In this document: positions 14,507-21,676 of the stretch, one piece after another
Numbering within the stretch: position 1 is the stretch's first letter
Layout: each line of letters opens with the position of its first letter
Origin: DATCSE01 sp036568605
Lineage (GTDB): Bacteria; Pseudomonadota; Gammaproteobacteria; Burkholderiales; Burkholderiaceae_C
Reading direction: 5' to 3'
Length of the DNA: 31,826 bases
NCBI GenBank assembly: GCA_036568605.1
Contig: DATCSE010000130.1
Span: forward strand, 1-31,826
Position numbers and translations under genes: made by a program
Notes under the pieces: generated by a model
Told to the model about the DNA's origin: nothing
The model's input: only the letters and a program-made list of their open reading frames with translations
The model's database searches: none

Positions 14507-16687
14507 CTACTGCCCGGTCTTCGCGCTCGACGGTGCGGCCTCCGCCGGCTTGGGCCGTATCGAATCCGCCGTGCCCTGGATGAACGCCTGGATCTTGGTG
14601 ACCTGCTCGGCCGTCAGCTTGCCGGTGAAGTCAGGCATGCCCTGCGAGACGAACGGCCCGTTGAACACGAACTTCGACAAATTCGCGATCTCCTCGGCGT
14701 TCACATAACCGAGGTTCTTGATGTTGCCGCCGCGGTCCACGCCCGGCACGCCGTGGCAGAAGATGCAGTTGCTGACGTACAGCGCACCGCCCTCGGCCAC
14801 ATGCGCCGGGTCGTATGGGACGCCCGAGATCAGCGTGCCCATGCGATACGCCGCGAACTCGGGCAGCGGCGCCTTGCCGCCGATCTTGTAGGTGTAGACG
14901 GTGCCGGGTCCCTCCCGATCGGTCGCGCGCTGCGCGAGCCCGTAGACGCCGCCCCAACCCACCGCGATGGACACGTACTGCGTACCGTCGACCTCGTAGG
15001 TGCTGGGCGCCGCGACCGCGCCGGTGCCCACCGTGGCCTCCCACAGCTTCTCGCCGCTCTTGGCGCTGTAGGCGACGAGGCGGCCGTCGGCCGTCCCCTG
15101 GAACACGAGGTTGCCGGCCGTCGTCAGCGTGCCGCCGTTCCATGGCGAGATCTGCTCGACATGCCACGCCTCCTTCTTCGCGATCGGGTCCCACGCGATC
15201 AATCGCCCGAACGGCTTGTTGGCCGGCGCGGGCTGGCCGATGTTGATCGCCAGGTTCCAGCCCATGCCGCCGTGCGGCTGGCCGGGCTTGTTGGAGTCGA
15301 AGGCCCAGTTCTTGTCGTCGGCCATGTTCAGCGGCACGTTCTGCGCCGGCAGGTAGACCAGCCCGGTGGCCGGGTTGAACGACATCGGCTGCCAGTTGTG
15401 CGCGCCGAACGGCCCGGGGATCGCATCGCGAAGCTTGTCGCCGCGTGCCTCGGGGACCTCGATCGGCCGCCCCTTGGCGTCGTAGCCGGTGGCCCAGTTG
15501 ACGTCGACGAAGTTGTTCGCCGAGATGAACTTGCCGTTGGTCCGGTCGATCACGAAGAAGAAGCCGTTCTTCGGTGCATGCAGCAGCACCTTGCGCTTCC
15601 GGCCGTCCAGCGTCAGGTTGGCCAGGACGATGGACTGGGTCGACGAGTAATCCCAGTTCTCGCCGGGCACTTCCTGGTAGTGCCAGACGTAGCGTCCGGT
15701 GTCGGCATCCAGCGCGACGATGGAAGCCAGGAACAGGTTGTCCCCGCCCTTGGGGCTGCGCAGGTTGCGGCTCCACGGCGTGCCGTTGTCGGTGCCGATG
15801 TAGAGCAGATTGAGTTCGGGGTCGTAGGCCACCGAATCCCACACCGTGCCGCCGCCGCCGACCTTCCAATATTTGCCGCTCGGGTCCCAGGTCGCCGCGG
15901 CCATCTTCATCGCCGGGTTCTCGTAGGGCTTTGCCGGATCGCCAGGGACCGTGAACCAGCGCCACTTGAGCTTGCCGGTCATCGCGTCGTAGGCCGAGAC
16001 ATGGCCGCGCACGCCGTACTCGGAGCCGGCCTGGCCGATGATCACGTTGCCCTTCACGATGCGCGGCGCGCCGGTGATCGTGTAGGCACGCTGTCGGTCG
16101 ATGACGGTGTCCTGCTCCCAGACCTTGGCACCGGTCGCCGCATCGAGCGCGATCAGGCGGCCGTCGTAGGCGCCGACGTACACGCGGCCCTTGTACAGCG
16201 CGACGCCGCGGTTGACCACATCGCAGCAGCCCTTGTAGCCCAGCGCGCGCGGCACCTTCGGGTCGTAGGTCCAGAGCTTCTTGCCGGTGCGCACGTCGAT
16301 CGCGTGCACGATGCTCCAGGACGCGCTCACGTACATGATCCCGTCGACCACCAGCGGCGTCGCCTCGACGCCGCGCGTGGACTCGAGGTTGTAGGTCCAC
16401 GCGAGGCCCAGGTCCTTGACGTTGGCATCGCTGATCTGCGTGAGCCGGCTGAAGCGCGTCTCCGCGTAGTCCAGCCCGTAGCTGGGCCAGTCCTTCGTGG
16501 TCGTCGCCGCGTTCGCGCGGATGCTCGCGCCGTCGACCTTGCCGGTGACCGCGCGGATGTGCTGCGGCGTCGCCTTCGCGACCTCGGCGGCACCGGCACG
16601 CTCGTTCCAATTCAGCACAAGCGCCAGCGGCAACCCCAGCACGCCCATCACGCGGCGGCATGCCGTCGTCTTCCAGCCCTGTTCCAT
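14507..16687 (-). CDS. PQQ-dependent quinohemoprotein alcohol dehydrogenase (type II)
   Basis: This 726-residue periplasmic enzyme oxidises alcohols with PQQ and passes electrons through its own c-type haem. After a signal peptide (residues about 1-34) comes an eight-bladed propeller. It has the rare vicinal cysteines GCC (154-155) over the PQQ, tryptophan-docking repeats such as LDAATGAKVWEQ, and the catalytic aspartate in ENWDYSS (Asp346). A serine sits two residues after Asp346 where lanthanide-dependent enzymes have a second aspartate, so calcium is the expected metal. The C-terminal cytochrome domain has CIFCH (641-645) and a methionine ligand in QGMPDF (Met684). GAGGAG precedes the ATG. 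The gene is divergent from the PqqU-like receptor. The exact alcohol is not readable. Confidence 0.94.
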   Translation of the reverse strand: MEQGWKTTACRRVMGVLGLPLALVLNWNERAGAAEVAKATPQHIRAVTGKVDGASIRANAATTTKDWPSYGLDYAETRFSRLTQISDANVKDLGLAWTYNLESTRGVEATPLVVDGIMYVSASWSIVHAIDVRTGKKLWTYDPKVPRALGYKGCCDVVNRGVALYKGRVYVGAYDGRLIALDAATGAKVWEQDTVIDRQRAYTITGAPRIVKGNVIIGQAGSEYGVRGHVSAYDAMTGKLKWRWFTVPGDPAKPYENPAMKMAAATWDPSGKYWKVGGGGTVWDSVAYDPELNLLYIGTDNGTPWSRNLRSPKGGDNLFLASIVALDADTGRYVWHYQEVPGENWDYSSTQSIVLANLTLDGRKRKVLLHAPKNGFFFVIDRTNGKFISANNFVDVNWATGYDAKGRPIEVPEARGDKLRDAIPGPFGAHNWQPMSFNPATGLVYLPAQNVPLNMADDKNWAFDSNKPGQPHGGMGWNLAINIGQPAPANKPFGRLIAWDPIAKKEAWHVEQISPWNGGTLTTAGNLVFQGTADGRLVAYSAKSGEKLWEATVGTGAVAAPSTYEVDGTQYVSIAVGWGGVYGLAQRATDREGPGTVYTYKIGGKAPLPEFAAYRMGTLISGVPYDPAHVAEGGALYVSNCIFCHGVPGVDRGGNIKNLGYVNAEEIANLSKFVFNGPFVSQGMPDFTGKLTAEQVTKIQAFIQGTADSIRPKPAEAAPSSAKTGQ

Positions 16688-16787
16688 CGTCGTCTCCTCG
16701 AGTCGCCAGGGATCCCGCCTCGGATCGGCGTGTGGCGCGCAGGATCGGGCGGCGAGGCCTCGCTCTCAACAAGGTAGTTTCCCGGGG

Positions 16788-16819
16788 GCGAAATCTGTTC
16801 CGATTCATGACAGATTCGC
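16788..16819. promoter_or_regulatory. Inverted repeat before the PqqU-like gene, candidate operator
   Basis: GCGAAATCTGT (16788-16798) and ACAGATTCGC (16810-16819) form an inverted repeat with an 11-base spacer. The inner 7 bp (AATCTGT/ACAGATT) pair perfectly, and a single extra A in the left arm interrupts the rest. It lies in the 136-base region shared by the divergent alcohol dehydrogenase and receptor genes and ends four bases before the receptor's ATG. It could bind a dimeric regulator, or form an mRNA hairpin over the ribosome site. No clear -35/-10 pair was identified. Confidence 0.4.
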
Positions 16820-16823
16820 AGCC

Positions 16824-18992
16824 ATGCCGATACTGATGTCGACCTCCAACGGCCGTGTGTCATTCGCATCGCCGCTTGCCGCGGCACTCGCGCTGCTGTT
16901 GGAGAGCCCGGCCGCGATCGCGCAGACCGCCACCGCCACGCTGCCCACCGTCACGGTCACCAGCTCGCGCATCGAAGCGCCAGCGTTCGACGTGCCGGCC
17001 TCGATAGACCGCATCGGCGCGGAGACCATCCGCGACCAGCGCGCACAGGTCAACCTCAGCGAGAGTCTCGGCGGCGTGCCGGGCCTGCTCGCCCGCGATC
17101 GCCAGAACTACGCGCAGGACGTGCAGCTCTCGGTGCGCGGCTTCGGCGCGCGCGCGAGCTTCGGCATCCGCGGCGTGCGCCTGTATGTGGACGGCATCCC
17201 CGCGACCCTGCCCGACGGCCAGGGCCAGATCAGCAACGTCGAGCTCGGCTCGACCGACCGCATCGAGGTGCTGCGCGGGCCGTTCTCGGCGCTGTATGGC
17301 AACTCGTCGGGCGGCGTGATCAACGCCTACACCGAGGAAGGCCGCGGCCCGACGACGCTGAGCGCGAGCGTCGCGGCCGGCAGCGATGCGCTGCGGCGCA
17401 TCGGCGTGCGCGCCAGCGGCTCGAATGGCGTGCTCGGCTACGTGGTGGGCGCGTCGCGCTTCACGACCGACGGCTATCGCGACCACAGCGAGACCGATCG
17501 CCGGCTCGGCAACGTGAAGCTGACGATCGCACCCGAAGGCGACGGCAAGCTGACCTTGATCGCGAACAGCGTCGCGCTGCCGCAGGCGCAAGACCCGCTG
17601 GGCCTGACGCGCGCGCAGTTCGAGGCCGATCCGCGCAGCGTCGACCCGGCCGCGCTCGCGTTCGACACGCGCAAGACGGTCGAGCAGACGCAGGCCGGCG
17701 CGATCTACGAACGCCGCATCGACGACGCGAATGCGCTGCGCCTGCTCGCCTACTACGGCCACCGCGGCACCGACCAGTACCAGGCGATCCCGGTCGCGCC
17801 GCAGAACAGTCCGCTGCACCCGGGCGGCGTGATCGCGCTGTCGCGCCGATACCAGGGCATCGACGCACGCTGGACCTTCAAAGGGCGACTCGCGGACGCG
17901 CCGCTGACGCTGGTCGGCGGCCTTGCCTACGACTCGCTGATCGAGCAGCGCCAGGGCTATCAGAACTTCATCGGCACCGGCGCGGGCCAAGTGCTGGGCG
18001 TGCGCGGCGCGTTGCGGCGCAACGAGGAGAACACCGTGATCTCGGTCGACCCGTACGCACAGGCGTCGTGGCAGTTCATGCCGCGCTGGACGCTGGAGGC
18101 CGGCGTGCGCCGCAGCACGGTGCGCTTCGATTCGCGCGACGCCTACATCGTGGGCGCCAACCCCGACGACAGCGGCAGCGCGCGTTACTCTGCCACGCTG
18201 CCGGTGGTCGCGCTGATGTTCGCGCCCAACGAGGACCTGCGCGTCTACGCGACCGCCGGCCGCGGCTTCGAGACGCCGACCTTGAACGAGCTCGCATACC
18301 GGCCCAGCGGTGCGACCGGGCTGAACCTCGCGCTGAACCCATCGCGCAGCAGCAACTTCGAGCTCGGCGTGAAGCTGCGCAACACGGCCATCGGCGACCT
18401 GAACGCCGCGGTGTTCGAGATCCGCACCCGCGACGAGCTGGTCACGCTGTCGAACGTCGGCGGTCGCGCGACCTTTCAGAACGCCGGATCGACGCGGCGC
18501 AGCGGCCTCGAGCTCGGCTGGTCGGCGAGCTGGTTCGACAGCAACCTGCGCGCGCAGGCCGCGGCGACCTGGCTGGACGCGCGCTACCGCGACGGCTTCA
18601 CGACCTGCAGCGCGACCCCGTGCACCACGCCCAATCTCACGATCCCCGACGGCAACCGGCTGCCGGGCATCGCCCGCACGTCGCTGTTCGCGTCGCTGGG
18701 CTGGCTGCCGGCGTACGGCTGGCGCGGCGGCGTCGAGCTGCGCGCGCTGGGCCGCGTCGCGGTCAACGATGCGAACAGCGATGCGGCGCCGGCGTATGCG
18801 GTCGTCAACGCGAGCCTCGGCTACGGCCTGCGCGCCGGTGCATGGGAGCTCTCGGCGTTCGTGCGCGGCGACAACCTCGCCGATCGGCGTCATGCCGGCT
18901 CGGTGATCGTCAACGAGGCGAACGGCCGCTACTTCGAGCCCGCGCCCGGCCGCACCTGGCTGGCCGGGACCACGGCCAGCTACACGTTCTGA
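16824..18992 (+). CDS. pqqU: TonB-dependent receptor, YncD/PqqU-like (PQQ uptake)
   Basis: This 722-residue outer-membrane receptor has a signal peptide (cut near AIAQ), a TonB-box-like TVTVTS, a plug domain and a 22-strand barrel ending in the C-terminal phenylalanine of SYTF. From memory it matches E. coli YncD over its length, including NLSESL.GVPGL, RQNYAQD.QLS.RGFG, LYVDGIPAT.PDGQGQ and FETPT.NEL. The near-end VIVNE.NGRY.EP.PGR also matches. YncD was shown to import PQQ and renamed PqqU. The gene is back to back with a PQQ enzyme, which supports the same cargo. The ATG at 16824 is used; one at 16836 is possible. The frame is open further upstream, but the signal peptide defines the start. 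A regulator gene follows. Confidence 0.9.
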   Translation: MPILMSTSNGRVSFASPLAAALALLLESPAAIAQTATATLPTVTVTSSRIEAPAFDVPASIDRIGAETIRDQRAQVNLSESLGGVPGLLARDRQNYAQDVQLSVRGFGARASFGIRGVRLYVDGIPATLPDGQGQISNVELGSTDRIEVLRGPFSALYGNSSGGVINAYTEEGRGPTTLSASVAAGSDALRRIGVRASGSNGVLGYVVGASRFTTDGYRDHSETDRRLGNVKLTIAPEGDGKLTLIANSVALPQAQDPLGLTRAQFEADPRSVDPAALAFDTRKTVEQTQAGAIYERRIDDANALRLLAYYGHRGTDQYQAIPVAPQNSPLHPGGVIALSRRYQGIDARWTFKGRLADAPLTLVGGLAYDSLIEQRQGYQNFIGTGAGQVLGVRGALRRNEENTVISVDPYAQASWQFMPRWTLEAGVRRSTVRFDSRDAYIVGANPDDSGSARYSATLPVVALMFAPNEDLRVYATAGRGFETPTLNELAYRPSGATGLNLALNPSRSSNFELGVKLRNTAIGDLNAAVFEIRTRDELVTLSNVGGRATFQNAGSTRRSGLELGWSASWFDSNLRAQAAATWLDARYRDGFTTCSATPCTTPNLTIPDGNRLPGIARTSLFASLGWLPAYGWRGGVELRALGRVAVNDANSDAAPAYAVVNASLGYGLRAGAWELSAFVRGDNLADRRHAGSVIVNEANGRYFEPAPGRTWLAGTTASYTF

Positions 18993-19060
18993 CGCAACCC
19001 GATCCGGGCGCGGCGCTCGAAAGTCGCGCATCATCGCCACGACCCAGCGGAGACCGACCC

Positions 19061-20311
19061 GTGACGCAACGAACCGAGACCGCCGACGGGCTGCCGTCGC
19101 AGCCGTTCTTCTCGACGCCGCAGCAGCGCCTCGCGCTTGCGCGCCAGCGCTACTTCGACGAGGGCGTGCGGCCGTCGGGACTGCTGCACGAGAGCCTGAT
19201 CCAGTCGTGGTCGCGCTGCGTGCAGGCGCGCCGCGATCCGGGCGAGCGCATCGCGTTCCAGCCGGTGTCGGCCGGCCGCGCGCACTCGGCGCTGCAGCGC
19301 AGCCGGCTGCTCGTCACCTCGGCCGCCGGCGAGCTGAGTCAGCTCGAGGCGACGCTGGCCGGCACCGGCTGCAGCGCGATCCTGACCGATGCGCAAGGCG
19401 TGGTCGTGCATGCGATCCGCTCGGCCGGCGAGCAGGACGCGGTGCTGCTGCCGATCGCGAGCCGGGTCGGCGTGGACCTGGCCGAGGAAGAGGTCGGCAC
19501 CACCGCGCCGGGGATGTCGCTGCGCACCGGGCAAGCCAGCGTCGTGCTCGGCGGCGAGCACTTCTTCGGCTGCCTGCAGGTGATGTACTGCGCGGCCGCG
19601 CCGATCCGCGACATCCATGGCCAGGTGGCCGGCGTGCTGGACGTCTCGAGCGAGTCGCGCCCGTTCGGCTTCGACGCGGCCGCGGTCGTGAACCTGGCCG
19701 CGACGATGATCGAGAACCGGCTGCTGCGTGCGCAGTCGACCGAGCACATCGTCGTGCACCTGCAGACCGCGCCGGGCCTGATCGGCACGCCGATGGAGGG
19801 CCTGGTCGGGCTCGACGGGCACGGCCGCATCGCCTGGGCCAACACCGCGGCGGCGCGCCTGCTGGGCCTCGCGTGGCCGACGAGCGGCGCGCCGGCCGAG
19901 AACGTGCTCGGTCTCGAGCCTGCCGCACTCGCCCGCCTGACGCGGCACGACGGCGCAAGCGCGCACCGGCTGCCGAACGGGCTGACGGTCTGGCTGGTCG
20001 CGCGCATGCAGGCGAACGACGGCGCCGGGCCACTGGCCGGCTGCGGCAGCGGATTCGCGGACCCGGCCGCAGCGAGCCCGACGCTGAACGGCCACGCAAC
20101 GCCGGCGCCGGACCCCATCGCCGCGAAGCCGGCCGCCTCCACGCTGCGCGACAACGACCGGCAGCTGGTCGAGCAGACCGTTCGAGCCTGCGGCGGCAAC
20201 GTCTCGAAGGCAGCGCGCACGCTGGGTGTGTCACGTGGGCTGATCTACCGGCATCTGCGCAACACGCCCTCTCCTCTTCCTCCCTCTCCCTCTGGGAGAG
20301 GGCCGGGGTGA
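19061..20311 (+). CDS. AcoR-like regulator: GAF, PAS-like and Fis-type HTH, no AAA+ domain
   Basis: The 416-residue protein resembles the ends of AcoR-type activators. The N-terminal segment LLHESLIQSWSRC (41-53) is followed by a GAF sensor (about 90-225, including EEVGTTAPGMSLRTGQ and VAGVLDVSSESRPFGFD). A PAS-like segment (247-270, GLVGLDGHGRIAWANTAAARLL) comes next. A Fis-type helix-turn-helix lies at 363-401 (NVSKAARTLGVSRGLIYRHLRN). The sigma-54 AAA+ ATPase with its GAFTGA loop is absent, so it cannot remodel sigma-54 polymerase. The start is GTG with GCGGAG ahead. Residues 402-416 are encoded by a hairpin repeat. It lies 68 bases after the PqqU-like gene and probably regulates the PQQ module, by inference from position. 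Confidence 0.82.
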   Translation: MTQRTETADGLPSQPFFSTPQQRLALARQRYFDEGVRPSGLLHESLIQSWSRCVQARRDPGERIAFQPVSAGRAHSALQRSRLLVTSAAGELSQLEATLAGTGCSAILTDAQGVVVHAIRSAGEQDAVLLPIASRVGVDLAEEEVGTTAPGMSLRTGQASVVLGGEHFFGCLQVMYCAAAPIRDIHGQVAGVLDVSSESRPFGFDAAAVVNLAATMIENRLLRAQSTEHIVVHLQTAPGLIGTPMEGLVGLDGHGRIAWANTAAARLLGLAWPTSGAPAENVLGLEPAALARLTRHDGASAHRLPNGLTVWLVARMQANDGAGPLAGCGSGFADPAAASPTLNGHATPAPDPIAAKPAASTLRDNDRQLVEQTVRACGGNVSKAARTLGVSRGLIYRHLRNTPSPLPPSPSGRGPG

Positions 20312-20385
20312 GGGCGAGGAAGCACAACGCAACGAAGAGCCCCTCGCGAGACCCTCACCCCAACCCTCTCCCGGAAGGAGAGGGA
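20271..20385. repeat. Paired inverted hairpin repeats, second locus
   Basis: This is the same family as at 6696-6806. The left copy has the perfect hairpin CCCTCTCCC-TCT-GGGAGAGGG at 20282-20302 and a GGGGTGAGGG tail. The right copy is its inverted partner with an 8-bp hairpin (CCCTCTCC/GGAGAGGG) at 20364-20384. Unlike the first locus, the left copy lies inside a coding frame and supplies the last codons and stop (20309-20311) of the AcoR-like gene. The right copy ends 24 bases before the ribF start. It may end or attenuate transcription before ribF. Confidence 0.8.
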
Positions 20386-20408
20386 GAAGAGCGGGACGCG
20401 CCACGATA

Positions 20409-21437
20409 ATGCCGCGCATGCAGGTGTTCCGCGGCTTCCATCATCCTGGCATTGCGCCCGCGTGCGCACTGACGATAGGCAACTTCGACGGCGTGCACCG
20501 CGGCCACCAGGCGATGCTCGCGCTGCTGCGCAGCGAAGCCGCGCACCGTGGCCTGCCGTCGTGCGTGATGACCTTCGAGCCGCACCCGCGCGACTACTTC
20601 GCCGCGGTCGCGAAGAAGCCCGAGCTCGCGCCGGCGCGCATCGCCCCGCTGCGCGACAAGCTGGTCGAGCTCGAGCGCTGCGGCGTCGACCAGGTGGTCG
20701 TGCTGCGCTTCGACCAGCGCTTCGCCGCGCAGTCGCCGCAGGCGTTCATCGACGACGTGCTCGTGCACGGCCTGGGCACGAAATACGTGCTGGTCGGCGA
20801 CGACTTCCGCTTCGGCGCGAAGCGCGCCGGCGACTACGCGATGCTGGACGCGGCCGGCGCGCGCGCCGGCTTCGACGTCGCGCGCATGAACAGCTACGAG
20901 GTGCACGGCATCCGCGTCTCGAGCTCGGCGGTGCGCGAGGCGCTGTCGGCCGGCGACATGGCGCGCACCGCGGCGCTGCTCGGCCGGCCGTATTCGATCA
21001 GCGGCCACGTGGTGCACGGCCGCAAGCTGGGCCGCGCGCTGGGCGCGTCGGCGCCGGGGCGCAACGACGGCTTCCGCACGCTCAACCTGCGCTTCAAGCA
21101 CTGGAAGCCGGCCGCCAGCGGCATCTTCGTCGTGCAGGTGCACGGCCTCGCGGAGACGCCGCTGCCGGGCGTCGCGAACCTGGGCGTGCGGCCCTCGCTG
21201 GACCCGACCGACGTGAACGGCGGCCGCGTGCTGCTCGAGACCCATTGCCTCGAATGGCCCGCCGCACTGGGCGGCGAAGGCGGGTACGGCCAGGTCGTGC
21301 GGGTCGAGCTGCTGCACAAGCTGCACGACGAGCTGCGCTACACCAGCGTCGAGGCGCTGCAGGCCGGCATCGCGAACGACACGGCGCTCGCGCGGGCTTG
21401 GTGGCGCACGCGCAGCGCGCCGGCCCTGCCCGGCTAG
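20409..21437 (+). CDS. ribF: Bifunctional riboflavin kinase / FAD synthetase RibF
   Basis: RibF phosphorylates riboflavin to FMN and adenylates FMN to FAD in the cytoplasm. The 342-residue protein has the N-terminal adenylyltransferase domain with LTIGNFDGVHRGHQ (residues about 18-31), the LVGDDFRFGAKRAGD stretch, and SSSAVREAL. The C-terminal flavokinase domain opens with GHVVHGRKLGRALG and later has GVANLGVRPSLD and LLETH. The usual PTAN motif reads RTLN (GFRTLNL), keeping Thr and Asn, and a short insertion precedes it. A second in-frame ATG at 20418 is possible. It heads the conserved ribF-ileS-lspA order of betaproteobacteria. Confidence 0.95.
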   Translation: MPRMQVFRGFHHPGIAPACALTIGNFDGVHRGHQAMLALLRSEAAHRGLPSCVMTFEPHPRDYFAAVAKKPELAPARIAPLRDKLVELERCGVDQVVVLRFDQRFAAQSPQAFIDDVLVHGLGTKYVLVGDDFRFGAKRAGDYAMLDAAGARAGFDVARMNSYEVHGIRVSSSAVREALSAGDMARTAALLGRPYSISGHVVHGRKLGRALGASAPGRNDGFRTLNLRFKHWKPAASGIFVVQVHGLAETPLPGVANLGVRPSLDPTDVNGGRVLLETHCLEWPAALGGEGGYGQVVRVELLHKLHDELRYTSVEALQAGIANDTALARAWWRTRSAPALPG

Positions 21438-21676
21438 AATTGGCCCGTGAGCACGCCCGTACGCAGCCCCGAAGGCAGCCCCCGTGAAGGCCCGGTCCCC
21501 GGGCACCACCGCACTCGTCGGCAGACGACGCGCGATCGAATTCAGCGCTGACCCACTCGCGCGAGCCTGGCCTCGCGTCCGCCCATCGGCCGTCGCGCGG
21601 CCGAGCGAACGACCCTTCGCGGCAACGCGCCGCGGCGCATCTTTCGAGGCGCATTCTTCGATTTCGTGAGCGATCC
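21438..21676 (+). other. Gene-free leader region before ileS
   Basis: No gene, RNA or clear regulatory motif was found in these 239 bases between ribF and ileS. A TAGAAT hexamer at 21435-21440, overlapping the ribF stop, resembles a -10 box, but no -35 box is found at the right distance. The region could carry the ileS promoter or leader. No T-box features were seen, and T-boxes are not expected in this group. Confidence 0.4.

Noticed and set aside
14507..16687. Lanthanide-dependent (XoxF/PedH-like) dehydrogenase
   Set aside because: The residue two after the catalytic aspartate is serine (DYS), not the extra aspartate associated with lanthanide use, and a fused cytochrome domain indicates a type II quinohemoprotein.
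14753..16777. Long plus-strand frame opposite the PQQ dehydrogenase
   Set aside because: It is a shadow of GC-ending codons. No motif or signal peptide is present, and it would bury a well-supported gene.
19061..20311. Sigma-54-dependent activator
   Set aside because: The N-terminal and HTH parts look like AcoR, but there is no Walker A or GAFTGA segment.
21438..21676. T-box riboswitch before ileS
   Set aside because: No T-box sequence, specifier hairpin or antiterminator is visible, and the group does not normally use T-boxes.
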